64,000 nucleotides of DNA from assembly GCF_003858655.1 (NCBI RefSeq), contig NZ_RQXV01000006.1, positions 124,001 through 188,000 of the forward strand, in the 5' to 3' direction. The notes beneath the pieces were generated by a model that was given only the letters and a program-made list of their open reading frames with translations, searched no databases and had not been told where the DNA came from. The translations under genes were made by a program, and so were the position numbers. This DNA is from Amphritea balenae (lineage in GTDB: Bacteria > Pseudomonadota > Gammaproteobacteria > Pseudomonadales > Balneatricaceae). Below, in pieces: positions 1 through 8,083 of the stretch (within the stretch, counting starts at the first letter, position 1; the number at the start of each line of letters is the position of its first letter).

Positions 1-186
1 ACTGACTACGGCCAGATTGAAGTTAATATCAAAGAGTACACCGATTGCGATTCCCAGCAGGGCTGAGTGTGCCAGTGTATCGCCGAAATATGCCATACGG
101 CGCCATACGACAAAGGAACCCAGAGGCCCGGCGACCAGCGCGACACCTATACCACCGAGCAGGGCAAATATGAGGAAATCAGCCAT
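1..186 (-). CDS. znuB: Zinc ABC transporter permease ZnuB (5' part only)
   Basis: Only the first 62 codons are in the window; the gene runs off the left edge. The readable N-terminus (MADFLIFALLGGIGVALVAG...) is the first membrane helix and the RRMAYFGDTLAHSALLG segment typical of the ZnuB/ABC-3 permease family, which forms the inner-membrane channel for Zn(II). Its ATG overlaps the znuC stop codon by one base (TAATG), so the two are probably translationally coupled. Identity is supported by znuC, zur and znuA next door. Confidence 0.9.
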   Translation of the reverse strand, partial: MADFLIFALLGGIGVALVAGPLGSFVVWRRMAYFGDTLAHSALLGIAIGVLFDINFNLAVVS

Positions 187-965
187 TAGTGATGACCTCC
201 GCAGTTGCTGTGTTGGTCTTCGGCTAAGGGGACGATATCGCCATGCTCATTATGTTGATGGTTATGGTGATGACTGTAGAGAGCCAGGTTTTCTGAGCCA
301 GGCACGCCAAAGAGTTCAATATAGGATGGATCACTACTGACCTGTTCAGGGTGTCCCGAGCAACAGATATGTCGATTCAGGCAGATTACCTGATCGGTCG
401 CTGCCATCACCAGATGCAGGTCGTGGGAGATCATCAGTACGGCACAATTATACTGGTCACGAATACGGGCGATCAGGTTATAAAGCTCTACCTGACCATT
501 GATATCAACGCCTTGAGCCGGCTCGTCCAGAACCAATAATTCGGGCTTACGCAGCAGTGCTCTGGCCAGCAAAACCCTTTGCATCTCACCACCGGACAGG
601 CTGTGTACTGATTGCTTAAGCAGGGTTTCGGCTTTTACAGAGCGCAGTGCATCGAGCTGATCGTCGGTACCGGAGAATGCTGCGGTTTTTAGAAAACGCT
701 CGACCGTTAAGGGGAAGGTCGTATCTATATGAAGCTTTTGCGGCATATAGCCGATACGTAATGCTTCATTGCGGGTGATAGTGCCACTACTGGGGTTCAA
801 AAGCCCCAGTACAGCTTTTACCAGAGTGGTCTTGCCTGCGCCATTGGGACCAATCAGTGTGGTAATTTCGCCCCGTTTCAGGCTTAGGGAAACATCACTG
901 ATGACCCGGTTTTCACCAAAGTTAATATTTAGCTGGTCGATTTTTATTAGCTCTGTCTGGCTCAT
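186..965 (-). CDS. znuC: Zinc ABC transporter ATP-binding protein ZnuC
   Basis: A 259-residue ABC ATPase that powers zinc import through ZnuB. It has a Walker A motif (GPNGAGKTT, about residue 40), an LSGGE signature, a Walker B region ending in LVLDEP and the switch His in MISHD. The C-terminus is rich in His (HHHNHQHNEH and a final GGHH), a common feature of ZnuC that may bind or sense zinc. I chose the ATG at 965 because it overlaps the zur stop as ATGA; an upstream in-frame start at 980 would lie inside zur and adds only five residues. The gene is co-transcribed with zur upstream and znuB downstream. Confidence 0.93.
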   Translation of the reverse strand: MSQTELIKIDQLNINFGENRVISDVSLSLKRGEITTLIGPNGAGKTTLVKAVLGLLNPSSGTITRNEALRIGYMPQKLHIDTTFPLTVERFLKTAAFSGTDDQLDALRSVKAETLLKQSVHSLSGGEMQRVLLARALLRKPELLVLDEPAQGVDINGQVELYNLIARIRDQYNCAVLMISHDLHLVMAATDQVICLNRHICCSGHPEQVSSDPSYIELFGVPGSENLALYSHHHNHQHNEHGDIVPLAEDQHSNCGGHH

Positions 966-1456
966 ACCGCCTCCCGGCAATTAGGGCAGCGGCCTAATAT
1001 CTCAATATTTTCATGCTCAACGCTAAAGCCAGCCTGATTGGCGCAGGTCAGGATACTCTGCTGTAGTTCTGTTGATTCAAACTCAGCGGTAATGCCGCAG
1101 GCACTGCAGATCAGAAAATAACTCTGATGCACTTCACCGGCATGATTACAGCCAATAAAAGCATTCAGGGAGGCAAGTCGGTGCACCAGCCCTTGTTCCT
1201 GAAGAAAATCCAGAGCGCGATATACCGTGGGTGGGGCAGAGTTAAATCCGGCTTTAGCAATAGCGGGTAACAGATCATAAGCACCCAGTGGCTTGTGACT
1301 TTGCCAGATCAGCTTCAGTACCAGTTCACGGATTTTCGTCAGGCGTTGGCCATTAGCTTTACACAGCTGTTGAGCGCGCTGTAAAGCCGAGCTGATACAA
1401 CGGGTATGGTCATGGTCGGGCTGATAAGCAATATTACTGCTGGTGTTGGAAATCAT
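962..1456 (-). CDS. zur: Zinc uptake regulator Zur (Fur family)
   Basis: This 164-residue Fur-family repressor has an N-terminal winged helix (about residues 25-95, with RLTKIRELVL) and a C-terminal dimerisation domain. Metal ligands are visible: His in CNHAGEVHQ, the CSAC pair and the CPNC pair near the end, the last two forming the structural zinc site typical of Zur. With zinc bound, Zur should repress znuA and the zur-znuC-znuB operon. It is divergent from znuA, with the operator between them, so it is probably autoregulated. Confidence 0.92.
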   Translation of the reverse strand: MISNTSSNIAYQPDHDHTRCISSALQRAQQLCKANGQRLTKIRELVLKLIWQSHKPLGAYDLLPAIAKAGFNSAPPTVYRALDFLQEQGLVHRLASLNAFIGCNHAGEVHQSYFLICSACGITAEFESTELQQSILTCANQAGFSVEHENIEILGRCPNCREAV

Positions 1457-1478
1457 TTGAAATACCGGTTGAACTGGT

Positions 1479-1499
1479 AAATGTTATATTATAACTTTG
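1479..1499. promoter_or_regulatory. Zur box between zur and znuA
   Basis: The core GTTATATTATAAC at 1483-1495 is a perfect palindrome around one base. With its flanks it closely follows the gammaproteobacterial Zur consensus (AAATGTTATA on the left is a full match; the right arm ends TATAACTTTG). It lies 23 bp upstream of the zur start and 33 bp upstream of the chosen znuA start, so one site can control both directions. Its position also argues against the upstream ATG at 1482, which falls inside it, as the znuA start. Confidence 0.82.
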
Positions 1500-1531
1500 C
1501 ATCTCTTAAAATCATAGCGACATTACAACTG

Positions 1532-2461
1532 ATGACTAACCGATTTAGCCGATATTGCTCAATTTCTCTATTTAGTGCCTGCCTGTGGACGACGGTTCCT
1601 GCTCAAGCCGAGTCAGGCATAACTGTGCTGGCGAGTATTAAACCGATTCAGTTGATAGCCGAAGAGATGTTGGGTGAGCTGGCTGACGTTAATTTGCTGC
1701 TGCCGGCGGGAAGTTCGCCGCATCATTATTCGCTTAAACCATCAGCGATTAGTCAGTTGCACAGTGCGGATCTGGTGATCTGGGGTGGTGAAGACCTGGA
1801 AATGTTTCTGCGTAAGCCGGTGAGCCAGTTATCTCAACCGGCGCTGGCGTTATTAGAGCCAGCAACAGATTCTGATGATGAGCATGATGAGCATGATGAG
1901 CACGATGAGCACGATGAGCACGATGAGCATGGCCATCAGCATCAGGGGGATCCCCATTTCTGGATGGCACCAGAACGGGCGCTGGAAGCCGCTGCTGAGA
2001 TTCGGGACCGGTTGATTCAGTTACAGCCCGACCAGGCTGATGTATTGGGAGTAGCTTATCAGCGTTTTGAAAGTCGATTGCAGGAAAAAGATAAACTTTT
2101 AAAACAACAGCTTAAGCCACTTAAAGATGAGGGTTTCTTTGTTTTCCATGATGCATTTTCCGGCTTTGTTGAACACTATCAGTTAAAGCAGTTGGGGTAT
2201 TTTACCGTTGATCCCGGCCGTAAGCCGGGTGCTAAACACCTGTCTGAGATCCGTCAGGCGCTGGAGCAACAGAAAGCCGTTTGTGTGTTTGTTGAACCAC
2301 AGTTTAAAGCGCCGGTGGTAGAAAACCTGATTCGGGGGCTGAATATTGATGTGGGCCGCCTCGATCCTCTGGCATCAACATCGCCTACCGGGGCAACTGG
2401 TTACACGGATTACCTACAATCACTGGCAGATAGCTTCTCCGGTTGTCTGAAGAAAAATTAA
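1532..2461 (+). CDS. znuA: Zinc ABC transporter periplasmic binding protein ZnuA
   Basis: A 309-residue cluster A-I metal-binding protein that delivers Zn(II) to ZnuBC. The ATG at 1532 gives a normal signal peptide (MTNRFSRYC... cleaved near VPAQA-ES); an earlier in-frame start would place coding sequence in the Zur box. Expected zinc ligands are present: His in SSPHHYSLKP (about residue 75), His in GDPHFWMAP after the loop, and later His and Asp/Glu residues. Between the first two ligands lies an acidic His-rich loop of six DEH repeats followed by GHQHQ, the flexible loop that captures zinc in ZnuA proteins. The loop is encoded by a 9-bp tandem repeat. Confidence 0.93.
   Translation: MTNRFSRYCSISLFSACLWTTVPAQAESGITVLASIKPIQLIAEEMLGELADVNLLLPAGSSPHHYSLKPSAISQLHSADLVIWGGEDLEMFLRKPVSQLSQPALALLEPATDSDDEHDEHDEHDEHDEHDEHGHQHQGDPHFWMAPERALEAAAEIRDRLIQLQPDQADVLGVAYQRFESRLQEKDKLLKQQLKPLKDEGFFVFHDAFSGFVEHYQLKQLGYFTVDPGRKPGAKHLSEIRQALEQQKAVCVFVEPQFKAPVVENLIRGLNIDVGRLDPLASTSPTGATGYTDYLQSLADSFSGCLKKN
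1877..1930 (+). repeat. Six 9-bp tandem repeats encoding the ZnuA His loop
   Basis: Six consecutive copies of GATGAGCAY (Y is T or C) encode Asp-Glu-His six times. Copies 1, 2 and 6 end in T and copies 3-5 end in C. The period is a multiple of three, so gain or loss of units changes the loop length without shifting frame. Confidence 0.9.
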
Positions 2462-2490
2462 AATATTTTTAAAAAAATGGCTTGTCCCTC

Positions 2491-2519
2491 TTCACAAATT
2501 GAGAAGCCGTCCTTATAAT
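2491..2519 (+). promoter_or_regulatory. Promoter of the tRNA-Leu pair
   Basis: TTCACA (2491-2496), a 17-bp spacer and a perfect TATAAT (2514-2519) lie 17 bp ahead of the first tRNA. A GC-rich discriminator (GCGCCCC) follows directly, as in stringently controlled stable-RNA promoters, and an A/T-rich stretch (2460-2478) upstream could act as an UP element. Confidence 0.82.
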
Positions 2520-2536
2520 GCGCCCCTCTTTACGGA

Positions 2537-2623
2537 GCAGATGTGGTGGAATTGGTAGACACGCTAGCTTCAGGTGCTAGTGCTCGCAAGGGCGTGGGAG
2601 TTCGAGTCTCCCCATCTGCACCA
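2537..2623 (+). tRNA. leu tRNA: tRNA-Leu (anticodon CAG), copy 1
   Basis: An 87-nt class II tRNA with acceptor stem GCAGATG/CATCTGC, encoded CCA end, anticodon loop TTCAGGT with CAG, a long variable arm and the T arm GGGAGTTCGAGTCTCCC. It decodes CUG. Confidence 0.97.
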
Positions 2624-2703
2624 ATCACTTTCGGTGATTGGGCTTCGTAGAGAAAGCTATACTTTATAGCAAGGGGGCGCCCTTAAACGTGACAAGTTGT
2701 TAT

Positions 2704-2790
2704 GCAGATGTGGTGGAATTGGTAGACACGCTAGCTTCAGGTGCTAGTGCTCGCAAGGGCGTGGGAGTTCGAGTCTCCCCATCTGCACCA
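2704..2790 (+). tRNA. leu tRNA: tRNA-Leu (anticodon CAG), copy 2
   Basis: Identical to copy 1 over all 87 nt including CCA, 167 bp downstream. The 80-nt spacer holds two short hairpins (AATCAC/GTGATT at about 2623-2638 and GCTATA/TATAGC at 2655-2669) that could serve in processing. No separate consensus promoter is obvious, so the two are probably one transcript. Confidence 0.97.
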
Positions 2791-3018
2791 ACTTACTCTC
2801 CTTAAGAATTACCCTCTTCGTTTGATACCCCAATAGTTTATTGTTCGTTTGTAGAAAATATATCTTCGTTCGCTCGTATTAAGTGTTTCTGTTGGTATCT
2901 GCTTTGTCCATCCTGGTCAGTTTTGGCTGGCTGATCTTCTTACTGGCAATGTTCCGTTGAACTATTCCTCTTATTTTTATTCTCAGACAACAGGCAACGT
3001 CTTATAAGGGGGAGCTGA
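2791..3018. other. Non-coding stretch between tRNA-Leu and the VTT gene
   Basis: I see no convincing gene or strong terminator here. The right end contains a good ribosome binding site (AAGGGGGAG, 3006-3013) that lacks a normal start codon in the expected place; see the next gene. Confidence 0.5.
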
Positions 3019-3081
3019 GTTATCAATACTGCCACTAACCGATTACTGCTATTCATTATCTTACTGATCTCACTGGCTGCA

Positions 3082-3690
3082 GTGGGGCTAAGCTATGCCT
3101 ATCCTCCGCTGCAATATCTTCAGCAGTATATTGACCCCCAGAGTCTGGCTGGCTGGGTAAGGCAGCAGGGCTTCATCGGTATGGTTATGTTTGTCGCACT
3201 GGGTGCGATGACAGCATCATTGGGTTTGCCGCGACAACTGGTCGCGCTGATTGCAGGCTATAGTTTTGGCCTGTTGCATGGGGTTTTGCTAGCTATTAGC
3301 AGTATTAGCCTGGGGGCCTTATTAACATTCTGGTTTGCCCGATTTATTGCCCGCCCCTGGGTACTGCAACGTTACCCTGAAGCGATATCTAAAGTAGATG
3401 ACTTTACCGAACAGCAGCCGTTTCTGAAGATACTGACTATTCGCTTTCTGCCTCTGGGAACCAATATGTTAACTAATCTGGCGGCGGGAACGACCAGCCT
3501 TTCAGCCGGCGTATTTTTTAGTGCATCCTTTTTGGGTTTCCTGCCTCAAACAGCCATCTTTGTTTTGGGCGGGCACGGTTTCAATATGGGGTCTACCGGG
3601 CAGCTGTTGTTTGCTGCAGGGTTACTATTGCTGTCCGCTCTGTTTTGTCTGGTGATATATCATAAACATAAGCAGCAGAGCGGAGCCTGA
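3082..3690 (+). CDS. VTT-domain (TVP38/TMEM64, DedA-like) membrane protein
   Basis: An inner-membrane protein with a SNARE-associated/VTT domain (about residues 25-165 of the 202 counted from GTG 3082), including a FARFIARPW segment and the RFLPLGTNMLTNLAAG reentrant region. Family members are linked to lipid or solute transport across membranes; no specific role can be assigned. The GTG at 3082 has no ribosome binding site and would cut the first hydrophobic segment. The open frame continues upstream to 3019 with NRLLLFIILLISLAAVG, which looks like the true first helix, preceded by a strong Shine-Dalgarno. At the right spacing the codon is GTT, which is not a start, so the real start is uncertain. 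It ends 5 bp before the amidohydrolase, suggesting an operon. Confidence 0.8.
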   Translation: MGLSYAYPPLQYLQQYIDPQSLAGWVRQQGFIGMVMFVALGAMTASLGLPRQLVALIAGYSFGLLHGVLLAISSISLGALLTFWFARFIARPWVLQRYPEAISKVDDFTEQQPFLKILTIRFLPLGTNMLTNLAAGTTSLSAGVFFSASFLGFLPQTAIFVLGGHGFNMGSTGQLLFAAGLLLLSALFCLVIYHKHKQQSGA

Positions 3691-3695
3691 AAAGT

Positions 3696-5396
3696 ATGGT
3701 TAAAGCTGCGGTCTCAGTCACGACGCTATTGCTGATACTTTTTTTAATGGCTTTTCTGAGTGGTTACACCGCTTCACCTCAGCACCGAGTCTTCATCAAT
3801 GGTTCGGTGCTGACTATGGATGAAAATAACGCTGTGGTTGAAGCGGTATCGATCCGTGATGGCGTTATCGAGGCCGTAGGTAGTAATCAGGATATTCAGC
3901 AACTGATAATGACGGATACGCAGGTAACCGATCTGCAGGGTAAAGCCCTGTTGCCAGGTTTTATCGATGCGCACAGTCACTTTCCTGTTGCCGGATTTAA
4001 TGCGATTTCTGCAGACCTGAGCCCTCCTCCGGTCGGTAGCACAGGGAGCATGGATCTGTTACTCGAACAGATCCGTTTGAAGACCGAATCAACCGCAGCG
4101 GGAGAGTGGATTCTGGGCTTTGGTTACGATGACTCTTCACTAAAAGAGCAGCGTCATCCTGAACGCCGGGAATTAGATAAAATAGCCCCGAACCATCCGG
4201 TATATCTCTGGCACAGCTCTGGTCACATGGGCGTCGCAAACAGTGTTGCGCTTGAGAAAATAGGCATTGATGAGGCTGCAGTCAATCCCCCCGGCGGTGT
4301 GCTCGGCAGAGATCTTATAAGCGGACGGTTAAATGGCCTGCTACAAGAGCAGGCTGCGCTGACACTGAATGATCTGATCAGTGAATTTTCAGTGATCGAT
4401 TATTACCGTATTTTTGACAAGGCGACTAACGAGTATGTGAGCCAGGGCATTACGACAGCTCAAAGCGGAGGCATCAGTTTACCCCTGGCGCGTGCTTTAT
4501 ACTGGGCGGCGGAGTTACGTCAGTTACCCTTCAGGCTGGTGGTTTTGCCACAAGACAGGGGGTTCGGGCAGCAGTTATTGGCAGGTTCGCTTAAGGTCGA
4601 AGAGTTTAATTCTGGTCGCTTTCATATAGGTCCGGTGAAAATCGTTGCTGATGGTAGTGTGCAGGGCCGAACAGCTTTTTTAACCGAACCTTTCTATCAA
4701 AATCCTGATGATAAGCCCGGCTATCGGGGCTTCCCTGCTATATCTCAGGCAGACCTGACGTCTAAAATCGGGGCGTATCACCGAGCCGGTTTCCAGTTAG
4801 CCATTCATGGTAACGGCGATGCCGGAATCGATAATATTATTCAGGCATTCAGTGCGGCGCAAAAAGGTTTCCCGGTGACAGATCCGCGAATGATTCTGGT
4901 CCATGCGCAGATGGCCAGAGATGATCAGTTACAGGCAATGCGTCAATTAGGTATCACGCCAAGCTTCTTTCCTACCCATACCTACTTTTGGGGAGATCAG
5001 CACCTGAGTCAGTTTATGGGCCCGGAACGGGGGCCGAATATGAGTCCGACAGGCTCTGCTCTTGATATGGGACTGAAATTCAGCGTACATACGGATGCTC
5101 CGGTGACGCCAATAGATCCGCTGGGGCTATTGTGGAGCACCGTTAATCGCCGTTCGGTCACCGGTCAGCTGATTGGCGGTGAGCAGCGTATTTCTGTGAT
5201 GCAGGCGCTCAGAGCAATAACGATTGATGCCGCCTGGCAGGTGTTTCAGGAAAACAATCGCGGCTCGATTGAGCCGGGAAAACTTGCCGATCTGGTTATT
5301 CTGTCGGGTAATCCTCTGTTAGCCCCCGGGGATATTCGTCAACTCAGCGTTGAGGAAACCATCGTTGGCGGCGTCACCGTATATAGTGCGCCGTAA
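3696..5396 (+). CDS. Exported amidohydrolase family 3 protein (YtcJ-like)
   Basis: A 566-residue metal-dependent hydrolase of the amidohydrolase superfamily, YtcJ/N-substituted-formamide deformylase branch. An N-terminal hydrophobic segment (residues 5-25) is followed by the beta-sandwich start (FINGSVLTMDENNAVVEAVSI). Metal ligands are DAHSHFP (about residue 90), His in AIHGNGD and HAQM, and Asp in VHTDAPVTP. The C-terminus has the usual GSIEPGKLADLVIL motif. The leader ends LSGY rather than a lipobox LSGC, so it is probably membrane-anchored or secreted, not a lipoprotein. Substrate is unknown. It probably forms an operon with the VTT gene. Confidence 0.85.
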   Translation: MVKAAVSVTTLLLILFLMAFLSGYTASPQHRVFINGSVLTMDENNAVVEAVSIRDGVIEAVGSNQDIQQLIMTDTQVTDLQGKALLPGFIDAHSHFPVAGFNAISADLSPPPVGSTGSMDLLLEQIRLKTESTAAGEWILGFGYDDSSLKEQRHPERRELDKIAPNHPVYLWHSSGHMGVANSVALEKIGIDEAAVNPPGGVLGRDLISGRLNGLLQEQAALTLNDLISEFSVIDYYRIFDKATNEYVSQGITTAQSGGISLPLARALYWAAELRQLPFRLVVLPQDRGFGQQLLAGSLKVEEFNSGRFHIGPVKIVADGSVQGRTAFLTEPFYQNPDDKPGYRGFPAISQADLTSKIGAYHRAGFQLAIHGNGDAGIDNIIQAFSAAQKGFPVTDPRMILVHAQMARDDQLQAMRQLGITPSFFPTHTYFWGDQHLSQFMGPERGPNMSPTGSALDMGLKFSVHTDAPVTPIDPLGLLWSTVNRRSVTGQLIGGEQRISVMQALRAITIDAAWQVFQENNRGSIEPGKLADLVILSGNPLLAPGDIRQLSVEETIVGGVTVYSAP

Positions 5397-5427
5397 GAAG
5401 GCTAGCCAGCCAGAGTAATTTGATCAA

Positions 5428-6327
5428 TCAGTCGGTTTTCTGCTTTACCTGCAGCAGGGCCGTTACCATGCCAGCAGTTACCAGTATCATACCGATTATT
5501 TCTGCGCTGACTGGTTGATAGCCTAATATCAACGCACCCAGCACCATTACTCCCACAGGAGCCAGAGCGGTGAAGAGCGCTCCTTTCTCTACCCCTAGCA
5601 GTGTGACTGAGCGGATATAACAGATCAGTGCAACACCTCCGACTAACAGGCCCTGATAAAGCAATTGGAACAGCAACTGGGGTATTGAGGCCTGGCTCAG
5701 GCCGGGCTCGGTATAGAAGAAATAAAACAGCAGATAAGGTGCGGATAGAAAATTGGTTACTGCCACACCGTAAATGGCGCTAATGTTCCATCGCCGGCCA
5801 AGAAATGCGTAGCTGGCCCACATCATTGCGCCACACATAAACATCAGATCGCCAATCCAGTAGTCGTCTCTGAGGTCAGGTTGGTCGCTGGCAACGGTTG
5901 TCAGGATGATACCTGAGAGCAATAGAACTAATGCCAGGGCAAAACTGAGCTGAAACCGGCTATTGCCAAACACAAGCATCAGCAAAAATGCAAACAGGGG
6001 CACTGTTCCCAGGCTAATTGCCGCTGAATGGGTTACCGGTGCAAACACCAGTGCTGAGGTAATCACTACGCTGAAGCTGGCGCCAGCGCAGAGAGCCAGC
6101 ATTAAACCTCGGGGTAGGGTTATGCCTGCGCGCTGATGCGGTTTACTGAACAGGATGACCGGTAGAAAAATAACCAGATTAGCCATGATCCGGAGAGCAG
6201 TCAGATCATAGGCATCGAGTCCGGCCGCCAGACCCAGCGATGACACGATACTGTGTCCACTCCAGATGAGGGCCGCCAACAGGCCGAACGCAATTCCTTT
6301 ACGACGTGAAAGTGAATCAGAAAGCAT
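5428..6327 (-). CDS. EamA/DMT-superfamily transporter
   Basis: A 299-residue inner-membrane protein with about ten hydrophobic helices in two EamA repeats (roughly residues 12-140 and 155-290). These drug/metabolite transporters mostly export amino acids or other small metabolites, and the substrate here is unknown. It lies downstream of and in the same direction as the LysR gene, 172 bp away, with its own ribosome binding site (TTGAGG) inside a small inverted repeat. It faces the amidohydrolase gene tail to tail. Confidence 0.88.
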   Translation of the reverse strand: MLSDSLSRRKGIAFGLLAALIWSGHSIVSSLGLAAGLDAYDLTALRIMANLVIFLPVILFSKPHQRAGITLPRGLMLALCAGASFSVVITSALVFAPVTHSAAISLGTVPLFAFLLMLVFGNSRFQLSFALALVLLLSGIILTTVASDQPDLRDDYWIGDLMFMCGAMMWASYAFLGRRWNISAIYGVAVTNFLSAPYLLFYFFYTEPGLSQASIPQLLFQLLYQGLLVGGVALICYIRSVTLLGVEKGALFTALAPVGVMVLGALILGYQPVSAEIIGMILVTAGMVTALLQVKQKTD

Positions 6328-6336
6328 TGATACTAC

Positions 6337-6355
6337 CTCAACAATTAATGTTGAG
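6337..6355. promoter_or_regulatory. Inverted repeat ahead of the EamA gene
   Basis: CTCAACA-ATTAA-TGTTGAG, with 7-bp perfect arms, sits 10 to 28 bp upstream of the EamA start and includes its ribosome binding site. It could be an operator or an RNA hairpin limiting translation. This is inference from symmetry only. Confidence 0.4.
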
Positions 6356-6499
6356 AGACAGTGATGAGCTTTAATCTGGTTAGATTTACCGCTCCGAGAA
6401 TAAGATTTCAGAGCCTGTTCAGCTCTAAGAGAGAGTGATGATGGTATAGCATTCAGCCCGGCTGCGGAAGGCTTAAACCCGCAAGGGTATAAGTGCTGC

Positions 6500-7429
6500 T
6501 CACTTCAGATCTATATCTTCCGGGCTGATCTGCTCAGTCGAGGTGATATTTGCCGTCTGGATTTCAAAGCTATTAATAAACTCTTCTGCCAGAGTCGAGA
6601 TCTGCTTGTTTATTGGGTAAATGAAGCCGAAATAGAACGGAATATCGGCATTGAAATCTCTACTGATACCACCCTGCTCAGTAAACATATGGGCGGTGTA
6701 AGGGTCGACAATGGATACTCCTAACCCTTCGCTGACCAGGGCTTGCGCGGTATTAAACATCGGCGTCTCCACTAATTGATTCGGCTTAATGTTATTCGCC
6801 TGAAACGCCGCATCGATACGATAACGGGTTAATGGGTTCTGTTCGCCGATGGTAACAAAAGGTTCGTTGTTCAACTCTGTCGCGTCGACACTGGATTGTG
6901 CTGAAAAGCGATGGTCATTTCGGCAGATAAGTTTACAGGCGGTTCGGTAGCAGCGATAAAAAGATATCTCACGGGTATCGACCGGCAGCATGACAATACC
7001 CAGATCAAATTGTTGAGAACCGATCAGTTTTGCCGCCTCAATGGATGTGCAGGGGTTTAGTGTCAGCGAAACCTCTTCATGCTGACGTAAAAAGCCGCTA
7101 ACAACACGGGGCAGAATACTGTAAGCCAGCGCCGGCATCGCGGCGATGCGAAGTCGACCGGTACGCAGTGTTTTGATCTGATCGACGCTCTGAGATAGCT
7201 GATCAAGCCCCATAAAGTGGCGCTTAACTTCAAGATACAGTGCCTCGGCTTCCGGTGTGGGAAACAAGCGGCTGCTGCGCCGTTCAAACAGTGCGAAGCC
7301 GCAGGTTTCCTCCAGGTCTTTTATCAGCCGGGTAACCGCGGGTTGAGATATGTAGAGCATCTTTGCCGCCCCAACCATACTGCCGGATATCATGACCGCC
7401 CGAAATGCTGAGATCTGCTTTGCATTCAT
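6500..7429 (-). CDS. LysR-family regulator (OccR/NocR-like)
   Basis: A 309-residue LysR-type regulator: winged helix-turn-helix at residues 5-63 (ISAFRAVMISGSM, SQPAVTRLIKDLE, LFERRSSRLFPTPEA) and a periplasmic-binding-like effector domain from about residue 90. The N-terminus resembles OccR/NocR, which sense opine or arginine-derived compounds. It is divergent from the RidA-TRAP-DadA genes and is the obvious candidate to control them; a palindrome lies between. The effector is unknown. Confidence 0.88.
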   Translation of the reverse strand: MNAKQISAFRAVMISGSMVGAAKMLYISQPAVTRLIKDLEETCGFALFERRSSRLFPTPEAEALYLEVKRHFMGLDQLSQSVDQIKTLRTGRLRIAAMPALAYSILPRVVSGFLRQHEEVSLTLNPCTSIEAAKLIGSQQFDLGIVMLPVDTREISFYRCYRTACKLICRNDHRFSAQSSVDATELNNEPFVTIGEQNPLTRYRIDAAFQANNIKPNQLVETPMFNTAQALVSEGLGVSIVDPYTAHMFTEQGGISRDFNADIPFYFGFIYPINKQISTLAEEFINSFEIQTANITSTEQISPEDIDLK

Positions 7430-7459
7430 AGAGTTAACTGCCTTAGCTCATATTTCATC

Positions 7460-7474
7460 GTTATAGCCTATAAC
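7460..7474. promoter_or_regulatory. Candidate LysR operator
   Basis: GTTATAG-C-CTATAAC is a 15-bp palindrome located 31 bp upstream of the LysR start, in the divergent region facing ridA. LysR proteins bind such T-N11-A dyads near their own promoter. The assignment rests on symmetry and position. Confidence 0.5.
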
Positions 7475-7654
7475 ATTGGCTGATAGATCGATATAAATAT
7501 TGTATTAGAAATTATCGGTCGAGCTGTCAATAATGTTTAGCAAGAGAGACAGTCTGGTTATTAATTAGCCAGCGAGAATAAGAATACACAGAGAACTGAG
7601 TGACTTGGTAATTGAGCGCTTAGGTTTCTGAAAAATTGAACAGGAGAGTAAATA

Positions 7655-8008
7655 ATGGCTGTAGATCGTATCGGAACAGGTACCCGTATGAGCCGCGCGG
7701 TAATCCATAACGGCACCGCTTATTTTTGTGGCCAGGTACCGAAAGATGAAACGGCCGATATGACAGGTCAGACCATTACCGTCCTGGAAAAAATCGAAGA
7801 TCTGCTGGCTGAAGTTGGCAGTGATAAGAAAAGTATTTTGTCGGTCACCATCTATGTTAACAACATGGCTGAGTTTGCCGAGATGAATGCCGTCTGGGAT
7901 AGCTGGGTTGCACCGGGTTTTGCCCCAGCCCGTGCCTGCGTTGAAGCACAGATGGCGCGTCCTGAATTGAAAGTAGAAATGTCGGTCGTTGCTGCAATTA
8001 ATGCATAG
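7655..8008 (+). CDS. RidA family enamine/imine deaminase
   Basis: A 117-residue YjgF/YER057c/UK114 protein. Family members hydrolyse reactive enamine and imine intermediates released by amino-acid-metabolising enzymes. The conserved C-terminal part [20 protein letters not shown] contains the Arg and Glu region of the RidA active site. A strong ribosome binding site (AGGAGAG) precedes the ATG. As first gene of the run leading to a D-amino-acid-dehydrogenase-like enzyme (11209), it fits removal of the imine that enzyme would produce. Confidence 0.9.
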   Translation: MAVDRIGTGTRMSRAVIHNGTAYFCGQVPKDETADMTGQTITVLEKIEDLLAEVGSDKKSILSVTIYVNNMAEFAEMNAVWDSWVAPGFAPARACVEAQMARPELKVEMSVVAAINA

Positions 8009-8083
8009 ACTACTGACAGCTATTCCTGCCTGAAAACTATAACAACGTTTAAAATAGACAATAACAATAATTGAGGAATCGAA

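Noticed and set aside
2816-3005. Short gene between tRNA-Leu and the VTT gene
   Set aside because: Conceptual frames are short, interrupted and lack ribosome binding sites.
3696-3776. Lipoprotein signal in the amidohydrolase
   Set aside because: The leader ends LSGY-TAS with no Cys at the lipobox position, so a lipid anchor is not supported.
7460-7474. Second Zur box
   Set aside because: It shares GTTATA and TATAAC halves with the true Zur box but with 3 bp between them instead of 1, and lies in a LysR divergent promoter.
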